A stretch of DNA of 64,000 bases, taken from Halobacteroidaceae bacterium. GTDB taxonomy: Bacteria > Bacillota > Halanaerobiia > B1SED10-174. Under the pieces are notes generated by a model that saw only the letters and a program-made list of their open reading frames with translations, was not told where the DNA came from and ran no database searches. The stretch lies in contig PUNE01000129.1 of the NCBI GenBank assembly GCA_003551665.1, positions 84,357-148,356 of the forward strand, in the 5' to 3' direction. This document shows, in pieces, positions 1 to 10,342 of the stretch. The number at the start of each line of letters is the position of its first letter. Position 1 is the stretch's first letter. Both the position numbers and the translations under genes were made by a program.

Positions 1-2
1 TT

Positions 3-35
3 GAAGAAGCAATCAGGTACCTTTTAGATAAATAA
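3..35 (+). CDS. C-terminal end of an upstream gene (partial)
   Basis: The reading frame starting at base 3 encodes EEAIRYLLDK and then a TAA, 22 bases before the next start codon. It reads like the amphipathic C-terminal tail of a protein that begins outside the window. Only ten residues are visible, so the family cannot be named, and another frame is also short enough to be the real one. Confidence 0.3.
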   Translation, partial: EEAIRYLLDK

Positions 36-57
36 CCGATAGACAGGGGGTAGACCG

Positions 58-1230
58 GTGAGGATCGGATTTTTTAGCGAGAGTTATTACCCCTATATCA
101 GCGGGGTTGTGCGCTCCATCGATCTTTTTAGCCGGGAATTACGGCGGCTGGGGCATGAAGTTTATATTTTCGCCCCGGATTACTACGACAGCAAAGAGGA
201 AGAATACGTTTACCGTTTTCCCTCGGTGCCTACTCCCAACGCACCCGGGTTTCGCCTGCCTATCCCCTATATGCCCAAATTGACGGAGACGATTGAAAAT
301 CTGGATCTGGATGTGATTCACACCCACTCTCCATTCTTAATGGGAAGGCTGGCCTCTGCCCTGTCTAAGAAACTTGATCTTCCCCTGGTATTTACCTACC
401 ATACGAAGTATGAACAGTATGTCCACTATGTTCCCTTTGCCCGCAAGGCGGCCCGCCGTGTAACAATCAAGCTAACAAGGGATTTCTGTCAACGCTGTGA
501 TGCTGTTGTAGCTCCAACCGAATATGTTAAAAAGATGCTGGAACGGGAGGGAATTACCACTCCCATTGAAATCATTCCCACCGGGGTAGACCTGGAAAAG
601 TTTCGTGACGGGAGCAGGAACTGGCTACGCCGCCGCTACAGGTTTCGGCAGGAGGATGAAATCCTCCTCTATGTGGGGAGGCTGGGAGAGGAGAAAAATC
701 TCCCATTTCTGCTCGAGGTTGTCCGGGAAATGATGAAAAAGAACCCCAAACTTTACCTTATACTGGTTGGCGGTGGTCCTGATGAGAAGGAATTTCGCCG
801 GATGGTTAATGACTGGGACCTGGAACACAGGATAATATTTACTGGAGTTGTAGGGCCCCGGAAGGTTATTGACTATTACCTGGGCGCAGATGTATTCGTG
901 TTCCCATCTGTAACCGAAACACAGGGGCTTGTCATTTTGGAGGCAATGGCGGCCGGGTTACCCGCTGTGGCCATGAACAGGGAAGGGCCGGCTACCGTAG
1001 TTAAATCTGGTGAAGACGGCATTCTTGTCCAGCCAAATAAAACCAGTTTTAAACAGGGGCTGCTTAAAATCCTGGAAAACCCCGAACTCCGGGAGGAAAT
1101 GGGGGCCCGGGCCATGCAGAAAGCCCGCGGTCTTTCCTCTGTGGAAATGGCCGCCAGACTGGAAAAACTTTATCAGAAATTGCTGGAAAGAACGGAATTT
1201 CAAAAAGAAACCACCGGGAGCCAGAACTGA
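58..1230 (+). CDS. Family 4 glycosyltransferase (GT-B fold)
   Basis: 390 residues, GTG start behind GGGGG. The N-terminus (GFFSESYYPYISGVVRSI) is typical of GT4 enzymes that transfer glucose to diacylglycerol or related lipid acceptors, with the glycine-rich acceptor loop GVVRS. The C-terminal nucleotide-sugar domain has the phosphate-binding GR-x6-K segment (YVGRLGEEKNLP) and the E-x7-E signature (TETQGLVILEA) near residue 285. There is no signal peptide or membrane segment, so it should act at the cytoplasmic face of the membrane. Its acceptor is not shown by the sequence; glycolipid synthesis (diglucosyl-diacylglycerol type) is the best guess. A terminator follows, separating it from uvrB. 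Confidence 0.85.
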   Translation: MRIGFFSESYYPYISGVVRSIDLFSRELRRLGHEVYIFAPDYYDSKEEEYVYRFPSVPTPNAPGFRLPIPYMPKLTETIENLDLDVIHTHSPFLMGRLASALSKKLDLPLVFTYHTKYEQYVHYVPFARKAARRVTIKLTRDFCQRCDAVVAPTEYVKKMLEREGITTPIEIIPTGVDLEKFRDGSRNWLRRRYRFRQEDEILLYVGRLGEEKNLPFLLEVVREMMKKNPKLYLILVGGGPDEKEFRRMVNDWDLEHRIIFTGVVGPRKVIDYYLGADVFVFPSVTETQGLVILEAMAAGLPAVAMNREGPATVVKSGEDGILVQPNKTSFKQGLLKILENPELREEMGARAMQKARGLSSVEMAARLEKLYQKLLERTEFQKETTGSQN

Positions 1231-1247
1231 TACTGGCTCTTTTTTTT
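1218..1247 (+). terminator. Intrinsic terminator after the glycosyltransferase gene
   Basis: A 7-bp stem, GAGCCAG (1218-1224) with CTGGCTC (1233-1239), has an 8-base loop and is followed by eight T. The left arm overlaps the end of the coding region and the stop codon lies in the loop. Confidence 0.85.
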
Positions 1248-1259
1248 CTAATATTGTGT

Positions 1260-1288
1260 TTGCAGGGATACCTTTTATGGGTTATAAT
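1260..1288 (+). promoter_or_regulatory. Sigma-A-type promoter of uvrBA
   Basis: The -35 box is TTGCAG (1260-1265) and the -10 box is a perfect TATAAT (1283-1288), with 17 bases between. It lies just after the upstream terminator and 39 bases before the uvrB start. Confidence 0.75.
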
Positions 1289-1293
1289 AATAT

Positions 1294-1307
1294 AGAACGT
1301 ATGTCCG
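1294..1307 (+). promoter_or_regulatory. Probable LexA (SOS) box upstream of uvrB
   Basis: AGAACGTATGTCCG fits the Gram-positive LexA consensus GAAC-N4-GTTC with one mismatch in the core. It sits at the expected transcription start, right after the -10 box, where a repressor would block initiation. uvrB and uvrA are classic SOS genes, so the match is meaningful; binding itself is inferred. Confidence 0.6.
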
Positions 1308-1326
1308 CATTTTAGAGGTGATGTAG

Positions 1327-3330
1327 TTGAGTATTTTTAACCTGAAAACGGAAATGGCCCCACAGGGGGACCAGCCCAGGGCCATAAAAGAGCTGGTGGA
1401 GGGTTTTCAGGCAGGGTCCCCAGGGCAAACCCTGCTCGGAGTAACCGGATCTGGCAAAACCTTTACCATGGCTCATACCATTACCCAGCTGGAGAAACCA
1501 ACACTGGTTATTGCCCACAATAAAACTTTGGCTGCGCAGCTCTGCAGCGAATTTCGAGAATTTTTTCCAGATAACGCCGTGGAATTTTTTGTTTCCTACT
1601 ATGATTATTACCAGCCAGAAGCCTATATTCCCCAGTCTGATACCTATATTGAAAAGGATGCGACGATTAACGAGGACATTGAAAGGTTGCGCCTGGCAGC
1701 CACTTCCTCCCTCCTGGAAAGACGGGATGTAGTAATTGTTGCTTCGGTGTCCTGTATTTACGGGCTGGGGTCGCCTGCAGATTACCTGGACCTTCGCTGC
1801 GAACTTTTCCGGGGAATGGAAAAGAGCAGGGAAGAAATTCTCCGCCAGCTTACAATAATGCAGTACTCCCGCAATGATTACGATTTAACTTTCGGAAGGT
1901 TTCGGGCCAGGGGAGATACCCTGGAGGTTTTTCCTGCCTATGACAGCAGGGCTCTCCGGGTGGAACTCTTCGGGGATGAAGTTGACCGAATTGTGAGGGT
2001 TGATACCCTGACGGGAGAAGTCCTGGAAGAACTTGACAGGATCACCATTTACCCGGCTTCCCATTTTGTTACCCCGGAATCCAAAATCAAGAGAGCCATT
2101 AAGACCATTGAGCAGGAACTAAAAGAGCGCCTGGCCGAGCTCCGGAGCCAGGATAAACTCCTGGAAGCCCAGCGCCTGGAACAGAGGACCCGCTATGACA
2201 TGGAAATGCTGGAACAGATGGGTTTCTGCACGGGGATTGAAAATTATTCCCGTCACCTGGCAGGTCGGCCTCCCGGGAGCAGGCCTCACACCCTGCTGGA
2301 TTACTTTCCAGAAAATGATTTTCTTGTTATAATAGATGAATCCCACATGACCATTCCCCAGATTGGTGGGATGTATGCGGGGGACCGTTCTCGTAAAGAA
2401 AAACTGGTGGAGTATGGTTTTCGGCTGCCATCGGCTCTGGATAACCGGCCCCTGAATTTTAAGGAGTTCTCAGAACTTGTTCCCCAGGCAATGTATGTTT
2501 CGGCAACTCCAGGGCCCTATGAGGAGAAAAACAGCACAAGGGTCGTGGAACAGATCATCCGACCAACTGGACTCGTGGACCCCCAGGTCGTGGTCCGCCC
2601 TGTCAGTGGGCAGGTTGAGGACCTTTACGGAGAAATCCAGGAAGTAACCGGAAGGGAAGAAAGGGTCCTGGTAACAACCCTGACCAAGAGGATGGCCGAA
2701 GACCTGACGGAGTACCTTGGGGAGATGGGGATCCGGGTTCGATACCTTCACTCGGAAATTGATACCCTGGAAAGGCTGGAAATAATCAGGGACCTGCGCC
2801 TGGGAGAATTTGACGTGCTGGTGGGGATAAACCTTCTCCGAGAAGGATTAGACCTGCCGGAAGTTTCCCTGGTTGCAATCCTGGACGCTGATAAAGAGGG
2901 TTACCTCCGTTCAGAAAGATCCCTGGTCCAGACCATTGGAAGGGCTGCCCGCAACGTCAGTGGCCGGGTCATAATGTATGCTGACCGAATAACCGCTTCC
3001 ATGGAAGGGGCCATTAGCGAGACAGAAAGGCGCCGGAAAAAGCAAAAAGAATTCAATCAAAAGCATGGAATCGAACCCAGGACAATTGTAAAAGCCGTCC
3101 GGGATGTTATAAGGCCAGTTGATATGGTGGCGGATAAACTTCGTGACGACAGAACCCGGGTTGCTGATGAGGCCAAAAAACGCAGCCCCAGGGAAATCCG
3201 GGCTGTGCTTATCGAACTGGAAAAAGAAATGAAAGAGGCTGCTGATCGCCTTGAGTTTGAACTGGCCGCACAGATAAGGGATGAAATAAAAGAACTGGAA
3301 CAGGAGTTGACCAGCCATGAAGTCGGGTAA
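1327..3330 (+). CDS. uvrB: Excinuclease ABC subunit B (UvrB)
   Basis: 667 residues, the usual family length. It is the helicase-like damage-verification subunit of nucleotide excision repair. Visible are Walker A GVTGSGKT (38-45), the DNA-clamping beta-hairpin [10 protein letters not shown] (about 92-101), the DESH Walker B box, helicase motifs V/VI ([12 protein letters not shown], then QTIGRAARN) and a C-terminal UVR domain (about 622-660) that contacts UvrA/UvrC. The TTG start is chosen because GAGGTGATG sits just upstream. The gene overlaps uvrA by 14 bases and both share the promoter and LexA-like box at 1260-1307. Nothing is missing. Confidence 0.98.
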   Translation: MSIFNLKTEMAPQGDQPRAIKELVEGFQAGSPGQTLLGVTGSGKTFTMAHTITQLEKPTLVIAHNKTLAAQLCSEFREFFPDNAVEFFVSYYDYYQPEAYIPQSDTYIEKDATINEDIERLRLAATSSLLERRDVVIVASVSCIYGLGSPADYLDLRCELFRGMEKSREEILRQLTIMQYSRNDYDLTFGRFRARGDTLEVFPAYDSRALRVELFGDEVDRIVRVDTLTGEVLEELDRITIYPASHFVTPESKIKRAIKTIEQELKERLAELRSQDKLLEAQRLEQRTRYDMEMLEQMGFCTGIENYSRHLAGRPPGSRPHTLLDYFPENDFLVIIDESHMTIPQIGGMYAGDRSRKEKLVEYGFRLPSALDNRPLNFKEFSELVPQAMYVSATPGPYEEKNSTRVVEQIIRPTGLVDPQVVVRPVSGQVEDLYGEIQEVTGREERVLVTTLTKRMAEDLTEYLGEMGIRVRYLHSEIDTLERLEIIRDLRLGEFDVLVGINLLREGLDLPEVSLVAILDADKEGYLRSERSLVQTIGRAARNVSGRVIMYADRITASMEGAISETERRRKKQKEFNQKHGIEPRTIVKAVRDVIRPVDMVADKLRDDRTRVADEAKKRSPREIRAVLIELEKEMKEAADRLEFELAAQIRDEIKELEQELTSHEVG

Positions 3331-6166
3331 AGACCGGATAATAATCAGGGGAGCTGCGGAGCATAACCTGAAAAATATAGATGTAGTAATTCCCCGCAAT
3401 CAACTGGTTGTCATCACGGGGATAAGCGGTTCGGGAAAAACCACCCTGGCTTTTGATACAATTTATGCAGAGGGCCAGCGGCGGTACGTGGAATCTCTTT
3501 CTGCCTATGCCCGCCAGTTTCTGGGGCAGATGGAAAAACCAAAGGTGGATTATATTGAGGGGCTTTCTCCGGCCATTTCCATTGACCAGAAAACAACCCA
3601 CCGGAATCCTCGGTCTACAGTGGGAACGGTAACGGAGATTTATGATTACCTTCGCCTTCTGTTTGCCCGGGTGGGTAAACCCCACTGCCCTGAATGCGGT
3701 GAACCCATCACCTCCCAGTCTCTGGATGAAATGGTCGATCGGGTTCTTGAAATGCCCCAGGGAACAAGGGTCCAGATTCTTGCTCCCCTGGTACGGGGGA
3801 GAAAAGGGGAGCACCAGCAGGTCCTTGACCAGGCTCGCCGGGATGGTTTTGTCCGGGTCAGGGTGGATGGAGAAGTACTGTCTCTTGACGATGAAATCAA
3901 GCTGGAAAAGAATATCAAACACAATATTGAGGTTGTTGTGGATCGGATAATAATCAAACAGGGGATCAGGGAAAGACTTGCCGATTCCCTGGAAACATCT
4001 CTTCAAATGGGAAGTGGTGTTGTTATTATTAATCGGGATGGCCAGGAAGATATTATTCTCAGTGAAAAATTTGCCTGTATTAAGTGTGAAATCAATATCG
4101 AAGAATTAACCCCCAGGCTATTTTCTTTCAACAGTCCTTTTGGGGCCTGCAATTACTGTGATGGTCTTGGAGAAATGCACGAATTTTCTCCCGACCTGAT
4201 TCTGGATCTGGATTTATCCCTGTCTGAGGGTGCTATCAGACCCTGGCGAAATTCTTCGAGTCGGTACCTGGAACAACTCCAGGAAGCCGCTGCAAAGGCA
4301 CTGGATATTTCCATGAAGACTCCCCTGGGGGAGGTTCCCGAAGAAAAAATTCAGGGGATCCTCTACGGAATTGAGGAGAAGGTATCCTTCCGCTACACCA
4401 ACCGCTGGGGACGAACCCGGCAGCACAACACTTATTTCCGGGGGATTATCAATTACCTGCGGCGCAGGCTTGAAGATACCGGTTCAGATGGAGTCAAGGA
4501 CTCCCTGGATCAGTTCATGGAAAAGAACCCCTGCCCCCGATGCAGGGGAAACCGCCTTCGCCCGGAAGCCCTTGCGGTTACCGTGGGAGAAAACTCAATT
4601 ATTGATATTACCAGGATGGCAGTTGACAGGTCCTTTAAGTTCTTTGATTCCCTCCAGTTGAAAGCCCGGGATGAAATGATCGCCGGTGAGATAATCAAGG
4701 AAATAAAAACAAGGCTTTCTTTCCTGATCAATGTTGGCCTGGAATACCTTACCTTGAGCCGACAGGCGGGCACTCTCTCTGGAGGAGAAGCACAAAGGAT
4801 CCGGCTTGCAACCCAGATTGGTTCCCAGCTTGTTGGGGTGCTTTATATCCTTGATGAACCTTCAATTGGCCTCCACCAGAGGGATAATAATCGGTTGATT
4901 AATATGCTACAGGAATTGAGGGATCTGGGGAATACTGTTATTATCGTGGAACATGACGAGGAAACAATTCGTTCTGCCGATCATGTAATTGACATGGGGC
5001 CTGGTGCCGGGCGCCACGGCGGAGATATTGTCGCCCAGGGGACACCTCCTCAGATTGCAGGTGCCAGGAAATCCATTACCGGGGATTACCTGGCAGGCCG
5101 GACGAAGATTGCAGTTCCCCGAGAAAGATACCTTCCCAATGGAAAGTTCCTTGTAGTTAAGGGTGCTCGCCAGCACAATCTCAAGAACATTGATGTTGCG
5201 ATTCCCCTGGGTACCTTCACCTGCATTACGGGGGTTTCAGGTTCTGGAAAATCAACCCTGGTCAATGAAATAATCCACCGGGCTTTGATGCGCCACTTCT
5301 ATAACTCCCTGGAAAGGCCAGGAGCCCACGATAGAATTGAAGGCTTAGAACACCTGGACAAAGTGGTTACCATAGACCAGTCCCCCATTGGCAGAACTCC
5401 TCGCTCCAATCCCGCTACCTATACCAAGGTATTTGACCATATCCGGGAACTCTTTGCCCAGACTGCTGAAGCCCGGCGCAGGGGTTACAATAAGGGGAGG
5501 TTCAGTTTTAACCTTAAAGGTGGCCGCTGCGAAGCATGCCGTGGTGACGGCATCATAAAAATAGAAATGCACTTTCTGCCGGATGTTTACGTTCCCTGCG
5601 AGGTATGCGGTGGAGACCGCTACAACCGGGAAACCCTTGAAATTAAGTACAAGGGTAAAACAATTGCCCAGGTGCTGGATATGATTGTGGAAGAAGCTCT
5701 GGAGTTTTTCGAAAATATTCCTCCCATCAAAAGGCGTTTGCAGACCATGTTTGACGTTGGCCTGGGTTACATTCGTTTAGGTCAGCCCGCAACAACACTT
5801 TCCGGAGGAGAAGCCCAGAGGGTGAAAATTTCCTCCGAACTCTGCAAAAAAAGTACCGGTCGAACACTCTATATTCTTGATGAACCGACAACAGGTCTCC
5901 ACTTTGCCGATATTAAAAATCTCCTTGCGGTCCTCTCCCGCCTCAGGGAGGGAGGCAATACGGTTGTGGTGATAGAACACAATCTTGATGTGATCAAAAG
6001 TGCCGATTACCTGATTGACCTGGGGCCGGAGGGAGGAGAAAAGGGCGGTTATGTTATTGCTACCGGGACTCCCGAAGAGGTTGCCCGGGAAAAGAGATCA
6101 TATACAGGGCGGTATTTGCGCCCAATGCTTGACCGGGACCAGTCCCGGGTTGAAGCTGGAAGTTAA
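3317..6166 (+). CDS. uvrA: Excinuclease ABC subunit A (UvrA)
   Basis: 949 residues, standard length. The DNA-damage recognition ATPase of nucleotide excision repair, with two ABC-type ATPase halves. Walker A motifs are GISGSGKT (35-42) and GVSGSGKS (about 638-645). Each half has an ABC signature (LSGGEAQR) and a Walker B box (LYILDEPS/T). The zinc modules are visible as CPEC near residue 115, paired cysteines near 250-280, and CEAC...CEVC near 735-760. It is translated from an ATG inside the end of uvrB, so the two genes are translationally coupled. A strong terminator follows immediately. Confidence 0.98.
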   Translation: MKSGKDRIIIRGAAEHNLKNIDVVIPRNQLVVITGISGSGKTTLAFDTIYAEGQRRYVESLSAYARQFLGQMEKPKVDYIEGLSPAISIDQKTTHRNPRSTVGTVTEIYDYLRLLFARVGKPHCPECGEPITSQSLDEMVDRVLEMPQGTRVQILAPLVRGRKGEHQQVLDQARRDGFVRVRVDGEVLSLDDEIKLEKNIKHNIEVVVDRIIIKQGIRERLADSLETSLQMGSGVVIINRDGQEDIILSEKFACIKCEINIEELTPRLFSFNSPFGACNYCDGLGEMHEFSPDLILDLDLSLSEGAIRPWRNSSSRYLEQLQEAAAKALDISMKTPLGEVPEEKIQGILYGIEEKVSFRYTNRWGRTRQHNTYFRGIINYLRRRLEDTGSDGVKDSLDQFMEKNPCPRCRGNRLRPEALAVTVGENSIIDITRMAVDRSFKFFDSLQLKARDEMIAGEIIKEIKTRLSFLINVGLEYLTLSRQAGTLSGGEAQRIRLATQIGSQLVGVLYILDEPSIGLHQRDNNRLINMLQELRDLGNTVIIVEHDEETIRSADHVIDMGPGAGRHGGDIVAQGTPPQIAGARKSITGDYLAGRTKIAVPRERYLPNGKFLVVKGARQHNLKNIDVAIPLGTFTCITGVSGSGKSTLVNEIIHRALMRHFYNSLERPGAHDRIEGLEHLDKVVTIDQSPIGRTPRSNPATYTKVFDHIRELFAQTAEARRRGYNKGRFSFNLKGGRCEACRGDGIIKIEMHFLPDVYVPCEVCGGDRYNRETLEIKYKGKTIAQVLDMIVEEALEFFENIPPIKRRLQTMFDVGLGYIRLGQPATTLSGGEAQRVKISSELCKKSTGRTLYILDEPTTGLHFADIKNLLAVLSRLREGGNTVVVIEHNLDVIKSADYLIDLGPEGGEKGGYVIATGTPEEVAREKRSYTGRYLRPMLDRDQSRVEAGS

Positions 6167-6189
6167 AAAGGACCGACCGGTCCTTTTTT
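6165..6189 (+). terminator. Intrinsic terminator after uvrA
   Basis: AAAAAGGACC pairs with GGTCCTTTTT around a GACC loop, ending in six T. The left arm overlaps the uvrA stop codon. Confidence 0.85.
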
Positions 6190-6291
6190 GCTGGGTCCCC
6201 TTGCAGTTGGCCAAACAAACTGGCGGGGAAAGAAGGAAAAAGTTTTTAAAAAACGAAGGGAAAGTAAGACTCTTAAAAAGCGGGTGGAAAA

Positions 6292-7824
6292 ATGAAATTG
6301 GTGGACAAGTTTTCGGAAAAAGAAAAAAAGCGTTTTAACCGCTGGTTTGCCCAAAACCGAAAGGAAGCAGTAAAAACGGGATTTGTTATAGGGTTCCACT
6401 TTTTCCTGGGTTTTATCCTGGGGTGGTTTTTGTTTTTCGGTCCCCTCGAGGTTGATAATACCCTGGTTCAGTTCCTGGGGGGTATCCTTGTAGGGATTAT
6501 CAACCTGTCCTTAACCACAAGGCAAAAACTCCTGGCCATAATCGGTCGGAAAAAGGAAGCGGCCCGGCAGGCTAAAAACCTGCGCCTTGGCCGCAGGGGT
6601 GTCATCGGAGTATTACTGGCTGTAATAATTGTTCAGCTGTTTATGCTGGGGATATTCCCTCCTGTCCGGCAGGATTCTGAGGTTAATTTTAACCGGATGC
6701 TGAGAATTTTAAGGTCACACTATGCCTATGAAGCAGACTGGGATGCCCTGGAGGAAGAGTACCGTCCCCTCTTTGCCGAGAGCAGTTTCCCCAACGAATT
6801 TTACCCCCTGGCAGAAAAATTCTTGGGAGAGCTGGGTGATCCTGGAGTTGGGGTTTTCAGTGATAACCTTCCGCCTGATGATCGGTGGCTTGGTCTGGTC
6901 AGGAAAATAGGTGGAGAACCCCTGGTTGTCTGGGTGAGGCCTGGTGCAGATTATGCAGGGTTGGAACCCGGAACCCGTATTCTTCAAAGAGAGGGGCGGG
7001 ATGTTGAGGAGTTTATTGAAAATCTTCCTGCCTATGCCATAAATGCTTCTTCCCCTCAGTTGAGAGAATACAATGCTTACGCCAGGTTGTTAACCCTGGG
7101 GCCGGAAGAAGAAGTGGATATAGTTTATGAAACTCCCGAGGGGGAAGTTCTGGAAAAGACCATTCGTTGGGATGATAGTTACTACGGGGAAAACCAGAAT
7201 GCATACTTCTCTGTTGAAGAACTGGGCCAAAATGCTGTTTTCATGGAGATAAACACCTTTTTTACTCAGCTTGCTCCTGATCTTCTTGCAGATTTTGATA
7301 ACGCTCTGAATGAATACATGGATAGGGACCATGTTATCCTGGACCTGCGGGAAAACCGGGGTGGGAGTCTGTACCTTGCCGAACTAATCGCGGGGAGGTT
7401 TTTTGAAGAAGAGTGGAAATACGGTGAGGAAAGATATCCCTCTCGTCTTCCCCACAAAGCCTGGAGGTCAACTTTTTACTATGAAATTCAACCCCGGGAA
7501 CCGATTTTTAAGGGAGAGGTTATCCTACTTGTAGATACAACCAACATGGGAAATTCCGAGCTTTTTATTGCGGCCTTCAAGGATAGCGAACGGGCCAGGA
7601 TTGTTGGGTTGCCGACTGCAGGGTCAGCAGGAGAATCTCTATCCATGAGGCTATCTGACGGCCAGGTTAATTATTCTTTTGGTGATTTCTGGCGCACTGG
7701 TGATAAAAGGGTATTTGGGGAAGGAGTTATTCCCCACTATGAGGTAGAATGGCGCCGAGAACACCTTGTGGAAGGAATTGACCCTTACCGGGAAATTGTG
7801 GAAGAATTGATCGAAATCGAATAA
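6292..7824 (+). CDS. Membrane-anchored S41 family (C-terminal processing/tricorn-like) peptidase
   Basis: 510 residues. Three hydrophobic segments are visible in the N-terminal part (about 27-48, 50-72 and 103-125), followed by a large, probably extracytoplasmic region. The C-terminal half has the S41 fold: VILDLRENRGGS, then NMGNSELFIAAF, where the serine corresponds to the S41 nucleophile, then VGLPTAGSAGES. The lysine of the CtpA Ser-Lys dyad (usually in GKG) is absent at that site, as in tricorn/IRBP-like S41 members, which use other residues. Substrate unknown. It stands alone between the uvrA terminator and its own terminator. Confidence 0.75.
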   Translation: MKLVDKFSEKEKKRFNRWFAQNRKEAVKTGFVIGFHFFLGFILGWFLFFGPLEVDNTLVQFLGGILVGIINLSLTTRQKLLAIIGRKKEAARQAKNLRLGRRGVIGVLLAVIIVQLFMLGIFPPVRQDSEVNFNRMLRILRSHYAYEADWDALEEEYRPLFAESSFPNEFYPLAEKFLGELGDPGVGVFSDNLPPDDRWLGLVRKIGGEPLVVWVRPGADYAGLEPGTRILQREGRDVEEFIENLPAYAINASSPQLREYNAYARLLTLGPEEEVDIVYETPEGEVLEKTIRWDDSYYGENQNAYFSVEELGQNAVFMEINTFFTQLAPDLLADFDNALNEYMDRDHVILDLRENRGGSLYLAELIAGRFFEEEWKYGEERYPSRLPHKAWRSTFYYEIQPREPIFKGEVILLVDTTNMGNSELFIAAFKDSERARIVGLPTAGSAGESLSMRLSDGQVNYSFGDFWRTGDKRVFGEGVIPHYEVEWRREHLVEGIDPYREIVEELIEIE

Positions 7825-7843
7825 AATGGGTTTTTCTTTGCTG

Positions 7844-7893
7844 GCTCCTCGAAGAACAGGTTTTTCAAAACGTGTTCACGGGGAGCTTTTTTT
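7844..7893 (+). terminator. Long intrinsic terminator after the S41 peptidase gene
   Basis: GCTCCTCG (7844-7851) pairs with CGGGGAGC (7879-7886), with one G-T pair. Nested GAACA/TGTTC and GTTTT/AAAAC stems complete a long hairpin, and seven T follow. Confidence 0.8.
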
Positions 7894-8117
7894 ATTCGAC
7901 CCAAAAAAATTGTCTGTAGATAGGGGTTTTTATGTTCTACCTATCTTCCAGGGGGTTTTGATTTGGGGACAAAAGGGCTCAGCTAAAATGAATTGTAGCC
8001 AGGAAGGTTTTTGCATTAATTTTTGGAGATTTGAGAAAAGCTGCAGGAATTTTTTAATTTATATTGAAGACTGATACTAAATATTAACTATAACTTTATA
8101 TAGGGGGCCCAAAAGAA
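7894..8117 (+). other. Intergenic leader before the purine island, with one inverted repeat
   Basis: No convincing coding sequence. AGATAGG (7918-7924) and CCTATCT (7940-7946) form a 7-bp inverted repeat with a 15-base loop. The last 60 bases are AT-rich; TTGAAG (8064-8069) and TATAAC (8089-8094) could be promoter boxes but the 19-base spacing is poor. This should hold the control region of the island, but I cannot define the promoter. Confidence 0.35.
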
Positions 8118-9311
8118 ATGCAGGAAATAGCGAAAAAAATCAGGGAAAAGGCTAAAAGTTATGAGCCCGATATGGTCAGGTTTTTGCGGGATATAGTAGC
8201 TATTCCCAGTGAAAGCTGCCAGGAAAAGGAAGTGATTCAGAGGATCAAAAGGGAAATGGAAAATGTAGGGTTTGATGAAGTCAAAATTGATCCCATGGGA
8301 AACATCCTGGGAAGAGTTGGTTCCGGATCCAGGGTCATTGCCTACGATGCCCATATTGACTGTGTTGGAGTTGGAAATTCTGATGAGTGGCAGTGGGACC
8401 CCTTTACGGGGAAAATTGAGGACGGAATTATTTATGGGCGCGGGGCCTGTGACCAGAAGAGTGGAATGGCAGCAATGGTTTATGCGGGAAAGGTTATTAA
8501 AGAGCTGGGGATGCACGAAGATTTCAGCCTCTTTTTTGTGGGATCGGTTCAGGAAGAAGACTGCGATGGCCTGTGCTGGCAGTACATTGTGAAGGAAGGG
8601 GGATTAAAACCTGAGCTTGTTGTAATTACGGAACCTACTGACTTGAACATATACCGTGGACAGCGGGGACGCATGGAAATGAAGGTGATAACGGAAGGAA
8701 TTTCCTGCCATGGAAGTGCTCCCGAGCGAGGAGTAAATTCTATATACAAGATGGCCCCCATAATCCAGGGCATCAAGGAATTAAACCCCCGGCTCCATGA
8801 TGATGAGTTCCTGGGAAAAGGAACAATTGCCCTTACCCATATAACCAACGAAACCCCCAGCCTGAATGCCATTCCCAACAGGACTGTTGCTTACCTCGAC
8901 CGGCGCCTGACTGACGGGGAGGATAAGGAACTGGCTATAAAACAGGTTAAAGATGTAATCGAACAAGCAGAGAGCGAGGCCAGGGTAGAAATGTTGCATT
9001 ATGATACACCCAGTTACACCGGGCTTGTTTATCCCACAGAGAAATATTATCCTACCTGGGTTGTGCCGCCGGAGCACCCTGTAATCCAGAGCGCAACAAC
9101 TGCTTTCCAGGAGTTATTTGCCAAACAACCCCGTGTAGATAAATGGAATTTCAGCACCAATGGAGTTGCCATAATGGGGATTTTGGATATTCCCTGCATT
9201 GGATTTGGGCCCGGTAATGAAATATATGCCCATACCGTAAATGACCAGGTTCCCATTGAGGACCTCTGGCAGGCAGCAGCTTTTTATGCACATCTACCCC
9301 ACCAGGTCTAG
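8118..9311 (+). CDS. ygeY: YgeY family M20-type hydrolase of the selenium/purine cluster
   Basis: 397 residues. A zinc-dependent M20 deacylase/peptidase with metal-binding DAHID (near 85), GRGACDQKSG, a catalytic QEED and CHGSAPERG dimerisation segments. The close match to YgeY comes from the overall sequence and from its neighbour ygeW. In anaerobes that use urate, YgeY is proposed to hydrolyse ureido/carbamoyl intermediates on the way to 2,3-diaminopropionate; that assignment is from the literature on the family, not from this sequence. First gene of the island. RBS AGGGGGCCC is weak-looking but close to the ATG. Confidence 0.88.
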   Translation: MQEIAKKIREKAKSYEPDMVRFLRDIVAIPSESCQEKEVIQRIKREMENVGFDEVKIDPMGNILGRVGSGSRVIAYDAHIDCVGVGNSDEWQWDPFTGKIEDGIIYGRGACDQKSGMAAMVYAGKVIKELGMHEDFSLFFVGSVQEEDCDGLCWQYIVKEGGLKPELVVITEPTDLNIYRGQRGRMEMKVITEGISCHGSAPERGVNSIYKMAPIIQGIKELNPRLHDDEFLGKGTIALTHITNETPSLNAIPNRTVAYLDRRLTDGEDKELAIKQVKDVIEQAESEARVEMLHYDTPSYTGLVYPTEKYYPTWVVPPEHPVIQSATTAFQELFAKQPRVDKWNFSTNGVAIMGILDIPCIGFGPGNEIYAHTVNDQVPIEDLWQAAAFYAHLPHQV

Positions 9312-9334
9312 GAAAAAATTATGGAGGTGTTTTA

Positions 9335-10342
9335 ATGAATACTTTGTTAAGAGGAAAAGACTTTATTACCACCCAGGACTGGTCAAAGGACCAGCTGGAA
9401 ACTGCTTTTGAACTATCAAGGGACTTAAAATTAAAGTTTGCCCAGGACGAATACACCGACCATATCCTGAGGGCAAAGACTCTCTTCATGATGTTTTTTG
9501 AACAATCTACCAGGACCAGGAACTCGATTGAAGCGGGGATGACCCAGCTTGGAGGTCACGCCCATGACTTGACCCCCGATAAACTTCAGATTTCTCACGG
9601 GGAAGTTGCCCGGGATACGGCAAAGGTTTTAACCAGGTTCGGCCACGGGATTGCAATTCGTTACTGTGATTATGGAATCGGAAATAAATACCTGCGGACA
9701 GTTGCTGAGAACTCTGATGTCCCCGTCATTAATATGCAGGATGATTACTACCACCCCCTGCAGGGGATGGCTGACCTGATGACTATCCGGGAAAAGCTCG
9801 GGGATCCCCGGGGGGTAAAAATAACCATTTCCTGGGCATATGCAACCAGCCATGCCAAACCCCTTTCGGTACCCCAGACTCAGGCTTTACTTTTTACCCG
9901 CTACGGTATGGACGTAACATTTGCTTATCCCAGAGAATTTCCTCTGATGGATTCCATAATGGGGCAGGCCAAAGAGAATGCGGAGCAAAATGGAGGCAGC
10001 CTCCGGGTTACCCACGACATGGATGAGGCTTTTGATGGTGCCAAGATTGTTATCCCCAAAAGCTGGGGTGGCTTCCTCGGAGTGGAAGACCCCTACAGTG
10101 AAGAGGGGAAAGCACAAATGAAGGAAAACCTGGAAAAAAACAGGGACTGGATCTGTGATGAAAGAAGAATGGGACTGGCTGATAGGGGTGCCTATTACAT
10201 GCATGCCCTGCCTGCGGACCGGGGAAATGAAGTGACAGACCCCGTAATTGATGGACCCCAGTCCATAGTTTACGATGAAGCTGAAAACCGGCTGCACACT
10301 GCCAAGGCAATAATGGCGCTTACAATGGGGGGAAGACCATGA
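9335..10342 (+). CDS. ygeW: Knotted carbamoyltransferase YgeW
   Basis: 335 residues. A member of the aspartate/ornithine carbamoyltransferase superfamily with the carbamoyl-phosphate loop STRTRN (58-63) and the later HALPADRG segment in place of HCLP. These match the knotted YgeW subfamily rather than ArgF or PyrB. The true substrate is not established; in this cluster it probably works in the direction that yields carbamoyl phosphate from a ureido compound. RBS GGAGG lies 7 bases before the ATG. Its stop overlaps the next start by 4 bases. Confidence 0.92.
   Translation: MNTLLRGKDFITTQDWSKDQLETAFELSRDLKLKFAQDEYTDHILRAKTLFMMFFEQSTRTRNSIEAGMTQLGGHAHDLTPDKLQISHGEVARDTAKVLTRFGHGIAIRYCDYGIGNKYLRTVAENSDVPVINMQDDYYHPLQGMADLMTIREKLGDPRGVKITISWAYATSHAKPLSVPQTQALLFTRYGMDVTFAYPREFPLMDSIMGQAKENAEQNGGSLRVTHDMDEAFDGAKIVIPKSWGGFLGVEDPYSEEGKAQMKENLEKNRDWICDERRMGLADRGAYYMHALPADRGNEVTDPVIDGPQSIVYDEAENRLHTAKAIMALTMGGRP

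Noticed and set aside
3209..4006. Long antisense frame over uvrB/uvrA
   Set aside because: It lies fully opposite conserved genes and its product resembles nothing; typical shadow frame.
7900..8060. Purine riboswitch before ygeY
   Set aside because: TTCTACC occurs near a stem, but the three-way junction with the two conserved kissing loops is not present.
7826..8074. 82-codon frame after the S41 gene
   Set aside because: It runs through the terminator hairpin, has no ribosome site and a composition unlike protein.
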